Origin: Variovorax sp. PBL-E5
GTDB lineage: Bacteria; Pseudomonadota; Gammaproteobacteria; Burkholderiales; Burkholderiaceae_C
DNA length: 64,000 bases
Direction: 5' to 3'
Assembly (NCBI RefSeq): GCF_901827185.1
Contig: NZ_LR594672.1
Span: 620,001 to 684,000, forward strand
Shown: positions 48,897 through 56,767 of the stretch, piece after piece
Layout of the letters: each line of letters opens with the position of its first letter
Position numbering within the stretch: position 1 is the stretch's first letter
Translations under genes and position numbers: made by a program
Notes under the pieces: model-generated
The model's database searches: none
The model's input: the letters and a program-made list of their open reading frames with translations, nothing else
Told to the model about the DNA's origin: nothing

Positions 48897-49241
48897 ATGA
48901 GCGGCGAGTTCTCCTATCGGCTTCGGAACGACCTGTACGAGTTGTACCAGGGGGAGAAGTTGCTTGGCCAGCCCATGCTGGCCGTCTCATTGGCTCTCGA
49001 TGAGGTAAGCGGTGCGGTGCTTCAGCACGGCAGCCCGGAGCTCGTGGAGCCGTGGGGCATGGACCGCCGCGCCAAGCTTCGAGCCGACAAGAATTCCGCG
49101 GAGGCCGAGCGCCTGGTGGTGCTCACCGGCCGAATTCCGGTGGTCGAGCTGAACCGCTGCTTCACCCAGCCTGGGCATGCAGCCGAAGTCCTGGCGCGCG
49201 CCAGGGCGGGCACCCTTGAGCCGGAGCCGACAAACAGCTAA
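48897..49241 (+). CDS. hypothetical protein
   Basis: 114 residues, MSGEFSYRLRNDLYELYQGE. Beta-rich start, then GAVLQHGSPELVEPWGMDRR and VVLTGRIPVVELNRCFTQPG. Follows the 48464 gene by 13 bases. No family recognised. Confidence 0.68.
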   Translation: MSGEFSYRLRNDLYELYQGEKLLGQPMLAVSLALDEVSGAVLQHGSPELVEPWGMDRRAKLRADKNSAEAERLVVLTGRIPVVELNRCFTQPGHAAEVLARARAGTLEPEPTNS

Positions 49242-49267
49242 GCGGCGTTCAGCAGATAAGTCGCGGC

Positions 49268-49274
49268 GCTACAC
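49268..49274 (+). promoter_or_regulatory. GCTACAC box, likely -10 element
   Basis: Only 9 bases before the ATG at 49284, so a short 5' leader. Confidence 0.4.
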
Positions 49275-49283
49275 GCCGGACCT

Positions 49284-49613
49284 ATGCCCAACTCCATTGA
49301 GCCCCGCCCCGACCACCACGGTGGTGAGCATGACGCGCCAGAGCTCCTGCGAGACCGACTTGCAGCTGCTTACGACGACGAGATGCTGTTCCTGGACCCT
49401 CCAAGTCTCGACAAGGCAATCGTTGGTGTCGCCGAGCGCATCAACCTCGGGCCGGTCGTCGTATACGACCGGAACAAGCTGGTGCAGGCCTTTGCTGAGG
49501 AGGGCATGACCGAGGAAGAGGCGGACGAGTGGGTCTCGTTCAACGTCGAAGGCGCCTTCGTCGGCGAGCGAACGCCGCTTATCCTTTGCTCGGTCGACCC
49601 CCTGGCGCCATAA
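49284..49613 (+). CDS. hypothetical protein
   Basis: 109 residues. Acidic N-terminus (PRPDHHGGEHDAPELLRDRL), central VAERINLGPVVVYDRNKLVQ and VSFNVEGAFVGERTPLIL at the end, reading like a small alpha/beta protein. No family recognised. Confidence 0.65.
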   Translation: MPNSIEPRPDHHGGEHDAPELLRDRLAAAYDDEMLFLDPPSLDKAIVGVAERINLGPVVVYDRNKLVQAFAEEGMTEEEADEWVSFNVEGAFVGERTPLILCSVDPLAP

Positions 49614-49619
49614 GCTCGG

Positions 49620-49938
49620 TCATCGGCTTACACCAGAGACGTCGCGCCCCCGAAAAAAGCGCCTCGAAGGTTCGGCATTGAATTTCGACGTGGCGGTGCA
49701 GTTGGCGGGCCAGTACTGGAAGTTGCCTTGGCCGGCCTCGTTCCAAGCACCCAGGAGCGCCGGTAGGCTGGAGCATTCCGACGTGGCGTCGAGGGTTGCC
49801 ATGTCGAAAACCACCGATGCGGGACCGAATAGCCTCAGGGCGGAGCGCCTCGGCCTCAATGCACCCGTTGGCATGTGTCGGCGAAATGCCGCGTGTCCGG
49901 AAGAATGCGGAGCTTGCGAGCAAGGCAGCTTTCGTCAT
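49620..49938 (-). pseudogene. frameshifted hypothetical gene
   Basis: Two frames must be joined near 49833-49843. The first gives MTKAALLASSAFFRTRGISP to CIEAEALRP; the second continues LFGPASVVFDMATLDATSEC, ALLGAWNEAGQGNFQYWPAN and FNAEPSRRFFRG. Each looks like protein and neither is complete alone. One base deleted in the GGG/CCC context would join them. A sequencing error is as likely as decay. Confidence 0.5.
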
Positions 49939-50002
49939 GCGGAAAGGTCTTTCGTCGAGAATGTACGACTTGGCATGTTGGTTGTCCTTGGTTGCCGAAC
50001 GT

Positions 50003-50009
50003 CCTATAG
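50003..50009 (+). promoter_or_regulatory. CCTATAG box, likely -10 element
   Basis: 51 bases before the ATG at 50060. Confidence 0.35.
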
Positions 50010-50059
50010 CCGGCCAAGCCGACGCTCGCTAAACCGAGAAGACCATTTCTAGGAACACC

Positions 50060-50473
50060 ATGGCAGTGAATCTTCCAGTTAGGAAGCTGGCGAAGCTTTG
50101 CAACCCCTTCTCGAACCCCTGGACGACCGGCCGCTTCTCGGCACCAGACGTGCGCCGGGCATTGGCAGAGGGTCGCCTACGCTCCGAAGCCTTCGGGATG
50201 GCCACTGTCGAGTGGACCTTGACGGAGCACATCGAGCGCATCGCCTTTCTGGTCCACTACGGCTGGTCAGAGGCGGTAGCGGTCGATGTCGGCGTCCCCA
50301 GCCTAGGCTGCGTCGTCAATTGGCCCCTGACCGACGGCAACCATCGCCTCGGTGCAGCCCTCGTTCGCGGTGATGACGTCATCGCAGCTTCGGTCGCCGG
50401 GGACATCGACTATGCCTTCAGGCTCTTCGGGGTGGACGTGCGAGAATCGGATTTCGAGACCGTGCCGGCGTAG
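50060..50473 (+). CDS. hypothetical protein with DGNHR motif
   Basis: 137 residues, ATG with AGGAA. CVVNWPLTDGNHRLGAALVR resembles the DGxxR nucleotide-binding site of ParB/Srx-like proteins; the rest includes AFLVHYGWSEAVAVDVGVPS and a C-terminal GDIDYAFRLFGVDV. A phage/plasmid family of unknown function. Terminator follows. Confidence 0.7.
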   Translation: MAVNLPVRKLAKLCNPFSNPWTTGRFSAPDVRRALAEGRLRSEAFGMATVEWTLTEHIERIAFLVHYGWSEAVAVDVGVPSLGCVVNWPLTDGNHRLGAALVRGDDVIAASVAGDIDYAFRLFGVDVRESDFETVPA

Positions 50474-50514
50474 CGCACCCTTCGACGGACACATTTTCTT
50501 CTTTTCGATTCCTA

Positions 50515-50549
50515 GAGGTCCTCGCTCTTGCGGGGACCTCTTCCTTTTG
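50515..50549 (+). terminator. rho-independent terminator
   Basis: GAGGTCC pairs with GGACCTC, followed by TTCCTTTT. Confidence 0.75.
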
Positions 50550-50564
50550 CCGTCCGCGCGCATG

Positions 50565-50571
50565 GCTACAC
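50565..50571 (+). promoter_or_regulatory. GCTACAC box, likely -10 element
   Basis: Followed by CATTGGCAAAACAAC; ATG 32 bases downstream. Confidence 0.5.
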
Positions 50572-50603
50572 CATTGGCAAAACAACTTTTCCAAAGGATT
50601 TCC

Positions 50604-51323
50604 ATGCGCCTTCATCGCTCCCTCATTTCAATCCTCGCCGCCACCGTTTTGGTCGCCGGCGCACACGCTGCTCAGGAAGGGCTGGAGTCCCAACCTCCGA
50701 CGCTGCGCCTCGATGCAGCGGCGAATCTGGAGGTCGTGGAAGACACTGCATGGGCCAGCCTGACCGTCGAGCGTGAGGCGCGCGAGGCCAAGGACGCCCA
50801 GCGCCAGGCTGCAGCAGCGTTCGCGAAGGTCGTGGCACAAGCCAAGGAGACGTCCGGTCTCGATGTGCGCACGGAGAGCTTCTACACCGGCCCGGTCTAC
50901 GGGCGCGACGGAAAAATCGCCAGTTGGCGCTCGCGCGGCGAGATTCGCATCGAATCCAAGAACACCAGTGCCGTTGCCCAAGCGGCCGCGGAACTGGGCA
51001 CTCAAGCGCGTCTGACCGGCTCCGGCTTCTATCTCTCGACCACGGCGCGTACCCAGGCCGAGAAGGGACTCATCGGGACGGCTGTCGAAGAATTCCAGGG
51101 TAAGGCCAAGGTGACTGCCCTCGCCCTGGGGTTCCCTCAGACCGAAATCAAGGAAATTTCCATCGGCCAGAGCGGCTACAACCCCCGCCCGCCGGGGCCG
51201 ATGATGAAATCGATGGCAATGTCGGCCGAAATGGCATCGCGAGCGACTGAGCCGCTGCCCATGGAGCCTGGCAAGGCGACGGTGTCCGTCACGGTGTCCG
51301 GCGCGGTCACCCTAAAGCGTTGA
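50604..51323 (+). CDS. SIMPL-domain (DUF541) secreted protein
   Basis: 239 residues from ATG 50604 with AAAGGA; a longer in-frame reading to 50352 overlaps the previous gene. Signal peptide (RSLISILAATVLVAGAHA), then TLRLDAAANLEVVEDTAWAS and TEIKEISIGQSGYNPRPPG, the DUF541/SIMPL fold of periplasmic proteins. C-terminus ends with a strand VSVTVSGAVTLKR. Periplasmic; biological role unclear. Confidence 0.85.
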   Translation: MRLHRSLISILAATVLVAGAHAAQEGLESQPPTLRLDAAANLEVVEDTAWASLTVEREAREAKDAQRQAAAAFAKVVAQAKETSGLDVRTESFYTGPVYGRDGKIASWRSRGEIRIESKNTSAVAQAAAELGTQARLTGSGFYLSTTARTQAEKGLIGTAVEEFQGKAKVTALALGFPQTEIKEISIGQSGYNPRPPGPMMKSMAMSAEMASRATEPLPMEPGKATVSVTVSGAVTLKR

Positions 51324-51341
51324 GCCATTGTGAACTCCTGA

Positions 51342-51364
51342 AGCCCCGCTAGCGGGGCTTTTTC
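51342..51364 (+). terminator. rho-independent terminator
   Basis: AGCCCCGC-TA-GCGGGGCT followed by TTTTC. Confidence 0.85.
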
Positions 51365-51570
51365 AATTCTGGCCCTTCCCTATACGTGCCAGGCGCGCGC
51401 TGTCGCCCTCCGCCTGCCCCCTCACGGGGACGGTGAATTGAGCAGCGCATTCAAGGAAAACACACCCTGAGTGCCTTCGTGCATGTCACGCGAGGCGCCT
51501 ATCGGTAATGCAGGCAATCGACACGAAATGAACGTGATGGCGCTTCGCGCTCATCCACAAAGGAAAACTC

Positions 51571-52521
51571 ATGCTTCACATCTACAACGCACAGTCCGCC
51601 AAGAAGGCGGCTCGCTCCCTCGAGAAGTTCGCTACGAGCCTGGGCTTCGAGCTCAAGCATGGCCAGGCGCTCGACGCCCTTGCCACCATGACCGGCTTCC
51701 AGAATTGGGCCGCTTTGAACGACAGCGTCTCCCAGGAGGCGATTGACGCCAAGCTGATGCCAGTCGAGCTCGACCACATCGAGGACAACCAGGACGTCAC
51801 CTATGGACCGGAGTATGCGGTCATGGCCCACAACGGCTTTGAGCTGCGCTACGCCCAAGGGGACGAACCGTTGGACTACGTGCGCATCTGCGACCCACTG
51901 GGCCGCGAGATTGCCTACTGGGTCAGCGATGAGTGGCAGCAGGACCCGCAGGCGGTGATGGGCGCCATTCTTGGAGCCCTGGTTCAGGGCGGACCTCTCG
52001 AGGTCGGCGCGGCCAAGAAGCCTGCGAAGGCGTCCGGGCCGGCGCGCGAGGCGACTCGCCCGCCCACCATCATGGACCTTTACCCCTTCGACGCGGTCGC
52101 GCACGTTGTCGTTGACGGTCGTTCGTTCCCAGTGCGTTACCTCGACGGCGATGTCGCGCAGCTGCTGGAGGAACCGGCCGCCGACTTCGACGAGGAGGAC
52201 GACGCAAGCCATGTCGTTCTCGACTTGCACTTCGAAGAGGACGGGCGCGACGTGGACCACCCGCTGACCGTCGCCGAGCTCCGCGAACTCCGCTGGAGCG
52301 CGAAGGAGGGCGGGTTTGTGAACAAGAAAGGGACCCTCTACGAGTTCTACATCGAGCAGAAGTTTGGAGCTTCCGCTTCCGTTGCCCCCAAGGCGGCGGA
52401 GGTGGCCAGGTCCGAGGATGGTCCGATTGAGCTTTTTGAGGTTTTCTGCCGCGCGCCTGACGGGGTTCAAGCCACATCGGGTGTTGCCCGCGTGGCGGCC
52501 AAGAGCGCACAGGGGCCATAG
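51571..52521 (+). CDS. hypothetical protein with shared N-terminal module, C-terminus frameshifted
   Basis: 316 residues. N-terminal 50 residues (AKKAARSLEKFATSLGFELK, then LDALATMTGFQNWAALND) match the modules of the 4823 and 6087 genes. Middle: acidic (FDEEDDASHVVLDLHFEEDG). It ends at a TAG at 52519-52521, yet a second frame (52503 onward) continues as a natural-looking C-terminus to 52790. One added base in the GGGG at 52512-52515 restores the frame. ATG follows AAAGGAAAA. Leader from a CCTATAC box near 51376 is 190 bases long. Confidence 0.7.
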   Translation: MLHIYNAQSAKKAARSLEKFATSLGFELKHGQALDALATMTGFQNWAALNDSVSQEAIDAKLMPVELDHIEDNQDVTYGPEYAVMAHNGFELRYAQGDEPLDYVRICDPLGREIAYWVSDEWQQDPQAVMGAILGALVQGGPLEVGAAKKPAKASGPAREATRPPTIMDLYPFDAVAHVVVDGRSFPVRYLDGDVAQLLEEPAADFDEEDDASHVVLDLHFEEDGRDVDHPLTVAELRELRWSAKEGGFVNKKGTLYEFYIEQKFGASASVAPKAAEVARSEDGPIELFEVFCRAPDGVQATSGVARVAAKSAQGP

Positions 52522-52790
52522 CCGCCTGCCGCGCTGCTCAGCAGCGGTTCTGGAACGGACCGCAGCGGCCGCCCGTTGGCGAGTTCTCGTTCGATACGAG
52601 GAAACTGTCCAAGGACGCGTTTGGGCCCTACAACGTTTATGTTGACGGTGGCTATTACGACACGGTCGAAACCCTGACACACGCCATGGATTTGGTGGAA
52701 CTCTTGCAGGGGGCAGCGACCAGCGATGTCGAGGTTCGGGATAGAGACGCATGGACAGTTGGATTCGCAGCCGCGGACAACCAGGCGTAG
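52522..52790 (+). other. out-of-frame C-terminus of the 51571 gene
   Basis: In a shifted frame this reads PQRPPVGEFSFDTRKLSKDA, GPYNVYVDGGYYDTVETLTH and AMDLVELLQG, ending at TAG 52788-52790. No start codon near its beginning, so it needs the upstream frame. Confidence 0.5.
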
Positions 52791-52897
52791 TTGTCTAAAC
52801 GAGCACTGACGCTCAATTTCATAGCCGCACCAGTTTCCTGGTGCGGCTTTCCTTTGCGGACGCGCCGGCGCCAGTTTTAGCGGAGGGCCGAAGGCTA

Positions 52898-52904
52898 GCT
52901 AGAC
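52898..52904 (+). promoter_or_regulatory. GCTAGAC box, likely -10 element
   Basis: Preceded 17 bases upstream by TTTTAGC, a possible -35. ATG 38 bases downstream. Confidence 0.45.
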
Positions 52905-52942
52905 CTTGTACAGCGGATGCTGTTTTCAACACAAGGACATCG

Positions 52943-54052
52943 ATGCAAGCAGAAAAAATCTCGCTCTTTTACAAGGACGCCAAGTCCAACAAAGAATACC
53001 ACGCCCAGTTGGAGCAGAAGGAGCCAGGGTGGGTGGTTCTGTTTCAATACGGGCCGCGTGGCGGTACGCTGACCTCGGGCGCGAAAACGAAGGCTCCCGT
53101 CGGCTACGAGGCGGCGAAGAAGACCTACGACAAGCTCGTCAGCGAGAAGGTGGGCAAGGGTTACTCGCCGGGTGAAGCCGGCAGCGCCTTTGTCAACACG
53201 TCGATGGAGGAGCGCTTCACCGGCGTCGTGCCGCAGCTGCTCAACGTCATTGATGAAGAGCAGGCTCAGCGCTTGCTGGACGACCCCGACTGGCTGATGC
53301 AGCCGAAATACGACGGACACCGTCGTCTCACTCAGCACACCGGCACCGAACTGCTGGGCATCAACCGAAAGGGCCTGGCAACGGGCCTCCCAGAGTGTGT
53401 GGCCAAGGCGCTTGCTGCGCTCGAAGGGCATGCACCCTACGTCCTGGATGGCGAGCTCATCGGTGAGACGTACTTCGTGTTCGACATCCTCGAGTGGGAA
53501 GGCATGGACATGAAGGTGCAGGAGTGCGGGTACCGGGTGAGTATGCTGCAGGCTGTGCAGGACCTCCTGAAGGCCGCCGGCGCCAAGCAAGTGGCCATCA
53601 CCGGCACGGCCTACACCAGCGAAGCCAAGAGAGCGCTCTATGCGGCTGTGAAGTCCGCGTCCGGCGAAGGCCTTGTCTTCAAGCATCGAGACGCCCAGTA
53701 TGTGCCTGGTCGCCCCAACTCCGGCGGCAACCAGCTCAAGCGAGTGTTCACCCATCGAGCCACCGTGATTGTCGGAGCGCAAAGCACGACCAAGCGCAGC
53801 GTGAGCATGGTGCTGCTGGACGAAGCCGGGGCCGAAGTCGATGTGGGCAACGTGACGATTCCGCCCAACCACCTCATCCCGGCCGTGCGCGCGCTGGCTG
53901 AGGTCGAGTATCTGTATGCGTTCAAGGGCGGTAGCCTGTTCCAGCCGCGGTACCAAGGCGCTCGTGACGACGTCGGCACCGACGCCTGCTCGTTGAAGCA
54001 GCTCGTGTTCAAGCCTGAAGGCGTGAGCAGCGACGAGGCTGACGAAGCCTGA
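52943..54052 (+). CDS. ATP-dependent DNA ligase with WGR domain
   Basis: 369 residues from ATG 52943. Residues 1-75 are a WGR domain (KISLFYKDAKSNKEYHAQLE, WVVLFQYGPRGGTLTSGAKT). The adenylation domain follows: LMQPKYDGHRRLTQHTGTEL with nucleophile lysine (KYDGHR), PYVLDGELIGETYFVFDILE (motif with E-G), EGLVFKHRDAQYVPGRPNSG. OB-fold-like C-terminus. It seals nicks using ATP; the WGR domain suggests binding to DNA damage or a poly-ADP-ribose-type partner. A paralog without catalytic lysine lies at 37636. Confidence 0.88.
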   Translation: MQAEKISLFYKDAKSNKEYHAQLEQKEPGWVVLFQYGPRGGTLTSGAKTKAPVGYEAAKKTYDKLVSEKVGKGYSPGEAGSAFVNTSMEERFTGVVPQLLNVIDEEQAQRLLDDPDWLMQPKYDGHRRLTQHTGTELLGINRKGLATGLPECVAKALAALEGHAPYVLDGELIGETYFVFDILEWEGMDMKVQECGYRVSMLQAVQDLLKAAGAKQVAITGTAYTSEAKRALYAAVKSASGEGLVFKHRDAQYVPGRPNSGGNQLKRVFTHRATVIVGAQSTTKRSVSMVLLDEAGAEVDVGNVTIPPNHLIPAVRALAEVEYLYAFKGGSLFQPRYQGARDDVGTDACSLKQLVFKPEGVSSDEADEA

Positions 54053-54061
54053 TTCTGAAAA

Positions 54062-54095
54062 GGCCGCCGAGTTACCTCGGCGGCCCTTCTTTTTG
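54062..54095 (+). terminator. rho-independent terminator
   Basis: GGCCGCCGAG-TTAC-CTCGGCGGCC followed by CTTCTTTTT. Confidence 0.9.
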
Positions 54096-54103
54096 TCGAG
54101 GCA

Positions 54104-54514
54104 CTAGTTCTGCGCAGGTGCCGCTGTTGACGCAGGCTTGTCAGAAGTCGCCTCAAGGACCAACTCGCCGAGCGAGGTGAGCCTATTTGAGACGTGCTGG
54201 ACGCCGGCTTGCGCCGCCTCACCGACCTTGGTCAGCGTGGACGCTGCAGTGTCGCTCGCTGAAGTGACGTTCTCACCGAACGAGGTGAGGGACTCCTTGA
54301 CGCCATCCGCGGTACTCGTCGCAGTGACCGCCGCGCCCTCTGCGCTGGACTTTGCGGTCTCGGCAGACTGCTTCGCAGAGTGCATCGTTGTCTCGGTGGA
54401 CTGTCCGAGCCGGATGAGCTGCTCCTTCAGCTGGTGAGGGCTCGAGGGCACGTTGCCATTGCAGCCAGCAAGTAGCGCAAAGGCGGCCACGAAGGGAAAA
54501 AGATTTAGATTCAC
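54104..54514 (-). CDS. lipoprotein with helical repeat
   Basis: 136 residues from GTG 54514 with GGAG 8 bases upstream. Lipobox LLAGCNG after a hydrophobic start (NLNLFPFVAAFA). The rest is Ser/Thr/Ala-rich with heptad-like repetition (AETAKSSAEGAAVTATSTAD), probably a helical surface rod. A GCTACAC box lies at 54541-54547. Antiparallel and close to the ligase. Confidence 0.7.
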   Translation of the reverse strand: MNLNLFPFVAAFALLAGCNGNVPSSPHQLKEQLIRLGQSTETTMHSAKQSAETAKSSAEGAAVTATSTADGVKESLTSFGENVTSASDTAASTLTKVGEAAQAGVQHVSNRLTSLGELVLEATSDKPASTAAPAQN

Positions 54515-54540
54515 GAAGGGGCTCCAAGGGTTGATACCGG

Positions 54541-54547
54541 GTGTAGC
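54541..54547 (-). promoter_or_regulatory. GCTACAC box, likely -10 element
   Basis: Minus strand, 27 bases before the GTG at 54514. Confidence 0.5.
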
Positions 54548-54565
54548 GGAGTGCCCTGGAGAGGC

Positions 54566-54595
54566 CAAGAAAAAGAGCCCTCGGAGAGGGCTCTT
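54566..54595 (-). terminator. rho-independent terminator
   Basis: Minus-strand AAGAGCCCTC-TCC-GAGGGCTCTT followed by TTTCTTGG, at the end of the YqeY-like gene. Confidence 0.85.
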
Positions 54596-54614
54596 AAATT
54601 GCTCCCGGATAGGC

Positions 54615-55079
54615 CTAGCTGGCGGATGCCAGAGCCTCCTTGGCGATGGCGCTCGCGGCACTGCCGTCGTAGTTGGTGCCATGCTGTTCCTTCAGGGCCT
54701 TCATCACAGCGCCCATCTGTTTGGGTGAGCGCTCGGCCAGGCCCTGGACAATGCCAAGGATGGCCGAGGTGAGCTGCCCGTGGTCGAGCTGCTGCGGAAG
54801 GTAGGCGTTGTAGACGCTGACTTCCTGGCGCAACGCGTCGCGCGCGGCAATACGTGCGTCATCGGTTGCATTCTCAAGTACCACGATGGCTTCCTTCGCG
54901 TTCTTGATGAACTTCTTGACGGTCGCTGCGACCTCCTCGTCGGTCGTCTCGCGATTGCCGGCATTCTTGCCAATCATGGCTGCCTCGGAGTAGAGGGTGG
55001 TCAGTGTTGCCGCCTTTGCCGCCTCCTTGGCCTTGCGGGCTTGGAGAGAGTCGTCTTTGATGCGTTGAAGCAAACTCAT
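54615..55079 (-). CDS. GatB/YqeY-domain protein
   Basis: 154 residues. MSLLQRIKDDSLQARKAKE, TLTTLYSEAAMIGKNAGNRE, EEVAATVKKFIKNAKEAIVV and the C-terminal LDHGQLTSAILGIVQGLAER match the YqeY family, whose C-terminal domain resembles the tRNA-binding tail of GatB. Family members are linked with tRNA-dependent amidation of Glu-tRNA(Gln) but their own reaction is unproven. Near-box GTATAGG upstream (55112). With gltX and tRNA-Glu elsewhere in the plasmid it adds to a translation-related set. Confidence 0.82.
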   Translation of the reverse strand: MSLLQRIKDDSLQARKAKEAAKAATLTTLYSEAAMIGKNAGNRETTDEEVAATVKKFIKNAKEAIVVLENATDDARIAARDALRQEVSVYNAYLPQQLDHGQLTSAILGIVQGLAERSPKQMGAVMKALKEQHGTNYDGSAASAIAKEALASAS

Positions 55080-55111
55080 GGGGGTCCTTTGTTGTTTAGA
55101 GGTCTACTTCC

Positions 55112-55118
55112 GTATAGG
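55112..55118 (-). promoter_or_regulatory. CCTATAC box, likely -10 element
   Basis: Minus strand, 33 bases before the ATG at 55079. Confidence 0.5.
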
Positions 55119-55242
55119 CGACGCCGAAGCCCGTCGTACACGTCTAGCCTTCCAAGCCTTACCGATTAGAAGGTGGACAGCCTCGATGGCCCGATTAGAA
55201 CCTGGAGGGTTGGCGGGAAAGCCGCACAGTGCGGGTACCCGC

Positions 55243-55277
55243 CCAAAAAGCGAAACGGCCCGGTTGGGACCGGGCCG
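55243..55277 (-). terminator. rho-independent terminator
   Basis: Minus-strand CGGCCCGGT-CCCA-ACCGGGCCG followed by TTTCGCTTTTT; ends the double-HTH gene. Confidence 0.85.
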
Positions 55278-55303
55278 CCTGACGGTCGGAGGGGGGCTAG
55301 CGC

Positions 55304-56635
55304 CTACAGTGCGGCAGCCTGCGTCAGCATTTTGAGAGCGGTAGCCTCATCCAAGCGACCCTCGCGCGCCTTCAGCGCCAGCGTTTGGACCAGCGCGGTC
55401 GCGATGGGCCCGATGGTTCCCACGTCTTCCGGAATCGCAGAAGCAGCCGGCGCTGCAGCGAAACGCCGCTGCTCTGCCGAAGCCGGTGCGCGGACCGTGG
55501 CGGGAGCAAAATCGGCCGCCGACGGTGTGGACACGGGCGCCGATGCACCCACGGAGGCCAGCGCAGGGACTGACACGGGAGCGGGCGCGCGCGTCGGAGC
55601 GACAACACCCGTCGAGAGCCGAGGCATCTTGACATCAGCCGGCGCCAGGACACGGGTGGTGGGGCCCTTGCGAGCAGCAGGCTTGCCAGGAATGAGGCCC
55701 TGGGCAGCCTCGCGAAGGGCCTTCTTGGTACCACGAGGCTGCTTCGGGCCCGGGTCCAGCATTTTTACGACTGCAGGAGGAATGTCCTTCGCCGTCCGCG
55801 GACCATCGAACCAGTCCTTGGGAAGGTGGAGAGCAGTCGTAAACCGCTTGACCTCCGCATCGTCGAGCTTCTTGTTCCTGTGAATCCGATGGGAGATGTT
55901 GGCCGGGCTCATGCCCATGATTTCACAGAGCTTGCTCTTGGCACCAGGGGCTTCGGTCAGCACGGCCAAGTTGATGCGGCGGGTGTCGAGGATGTCCTCG
56001 CCGGGCGTGTGTGTCGTTGGAGCGGTCGCAGCGGGCGCCCGCGTCTTCTTGGCGGCCGCCGCGGGCGGAGCCACGGTCTTGGCCGCCGCTGTCTTCTTCG
56101 CGGGCTGAGAGCTTTGTTTTTTGGCCATGTCTTCGTCCTGTCGTTGAGGTGCGGCTTCTGTGCTGGCTGGCGCTGCTTCCGGCACCGCTGCGAGCGTCAA
56201 CTGGACCGGTGCCTGAACTGCCACTGCTGTTTGCGTTTCGGTTGATTCCGCTTCGTTTTCAGTCGCGTTGAAGTTTAGCGGAGATTTTAAACGATTTACA
56301 ACTTCAGGTGTCAAGCGGGCGTTTACGCGGTCAAGGAACCCGCTGGGCAGCTCTAGCGTTACCTCGATGTGGTACGCAACGTCGTGGGGAAAGTTTTCGC
56401 CTCGAAGCAGCTCATTCACGCGCTGCAGTGGCATGTCCAGGGCTAGGGCGAGGTTTTCGACGGAGGTCGCGGCGTCCAGGAGAGCTTTAAAGTTTCTGAC
56501 CTGGATGGCCGAGGCGAGCTGGGTGGGGTCTATCGCGGGCGGTTGATGCCGTGGCGCATTGTTGCGCTTCTGAAACTCACCAAATTGGGGCTGTCGGTTC
56601 GACCGTGCCTGGTGTCTTCCGGGGCTTTGATACAT
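55304..56635 (-). CDS. double-HTH protein with basic Ala/Lys linker
   Basis: 443 residues from ATG 56635, supported by AGGAG upstream. First HTH unit: NLALALDMPLQRVNELLRGE with LPSGFLDRVNARL. Second: AKSKLCEIMGMSPANISHRI with FTTALHLPKDWFDGPRTA, a LP-x-WFD end. Between them is a Lys/Ala/Pro linker (KKQSSQPAKKTAAAKTVAPP) like H1-type tails. The last 170 residues are low-complexity with a final helical segment. DNA-binding regulator or nucleoid-type protein; related in pattern to the gene at 43898. Confidence 0.75.
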   Translation of the reverse strand: MYQSPGRHQARSNRQPQFGEFQKRNNAPRHQPPAIDPTQLASAIQVRNFKALLDAATSVENLALALDMPLQRVNELLRGENFPHDVAYHIEVTLELPSGFLDRVNARLTPEVVNRLKSPLNFNATENEAESTETQTAVAVQAPVQLTLAAVPEAAPASTEAAPQRQDEDMAKKQSSQPAKKTAAAKTVAPPAAAAKKTRAPAATAPTTHTPGEDILDTRRINLAVLTEAPGAKSKLCEIMGMSPANISHRIHRNKKLDDAEVKRFTTALHLPKDWFDGPRTAKDIPPAVVKMLDPGPKQPRGTKKALREAAQGLIPGKPAARKGPTTRVLAPADVKMPRLSTGVVAPTRAPAPVSVPALASVGASAPVSTPSAADFAPATVRAPASAEQRRFAAAPAASAIPEDVGTIGPIATALVQTLALKAREGRLDEATALKMLTQAAAL

Positions 56636-56767
56636 AGGGAGACGCTCCTGAAACGAATAAAGCACGTTAAGACGGCGAGTATAGCCCATGAACACTTTCG
56701 ATTGCCTGTCTTTTTATCGGTATGAAACAGGCCCTCTATACGCCCAAAGCACTTTGAAGCGGATTGA

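Noticed and set aside
50352..50603. Long N-terminal extension of the SIMPL gene
   Set aside because: It overlaps the previous gene and its terminator; ATG 50604 has a ribosome site and begins a signal peptide.
51383..51570. Third copy of the 4660/5930 leader RNA
   Set aside because: Shares ACGGTGAA and GCATTCA words but lacks the GTCCTC/GAGGAC closing stem and the GCAAAGG hairpin.
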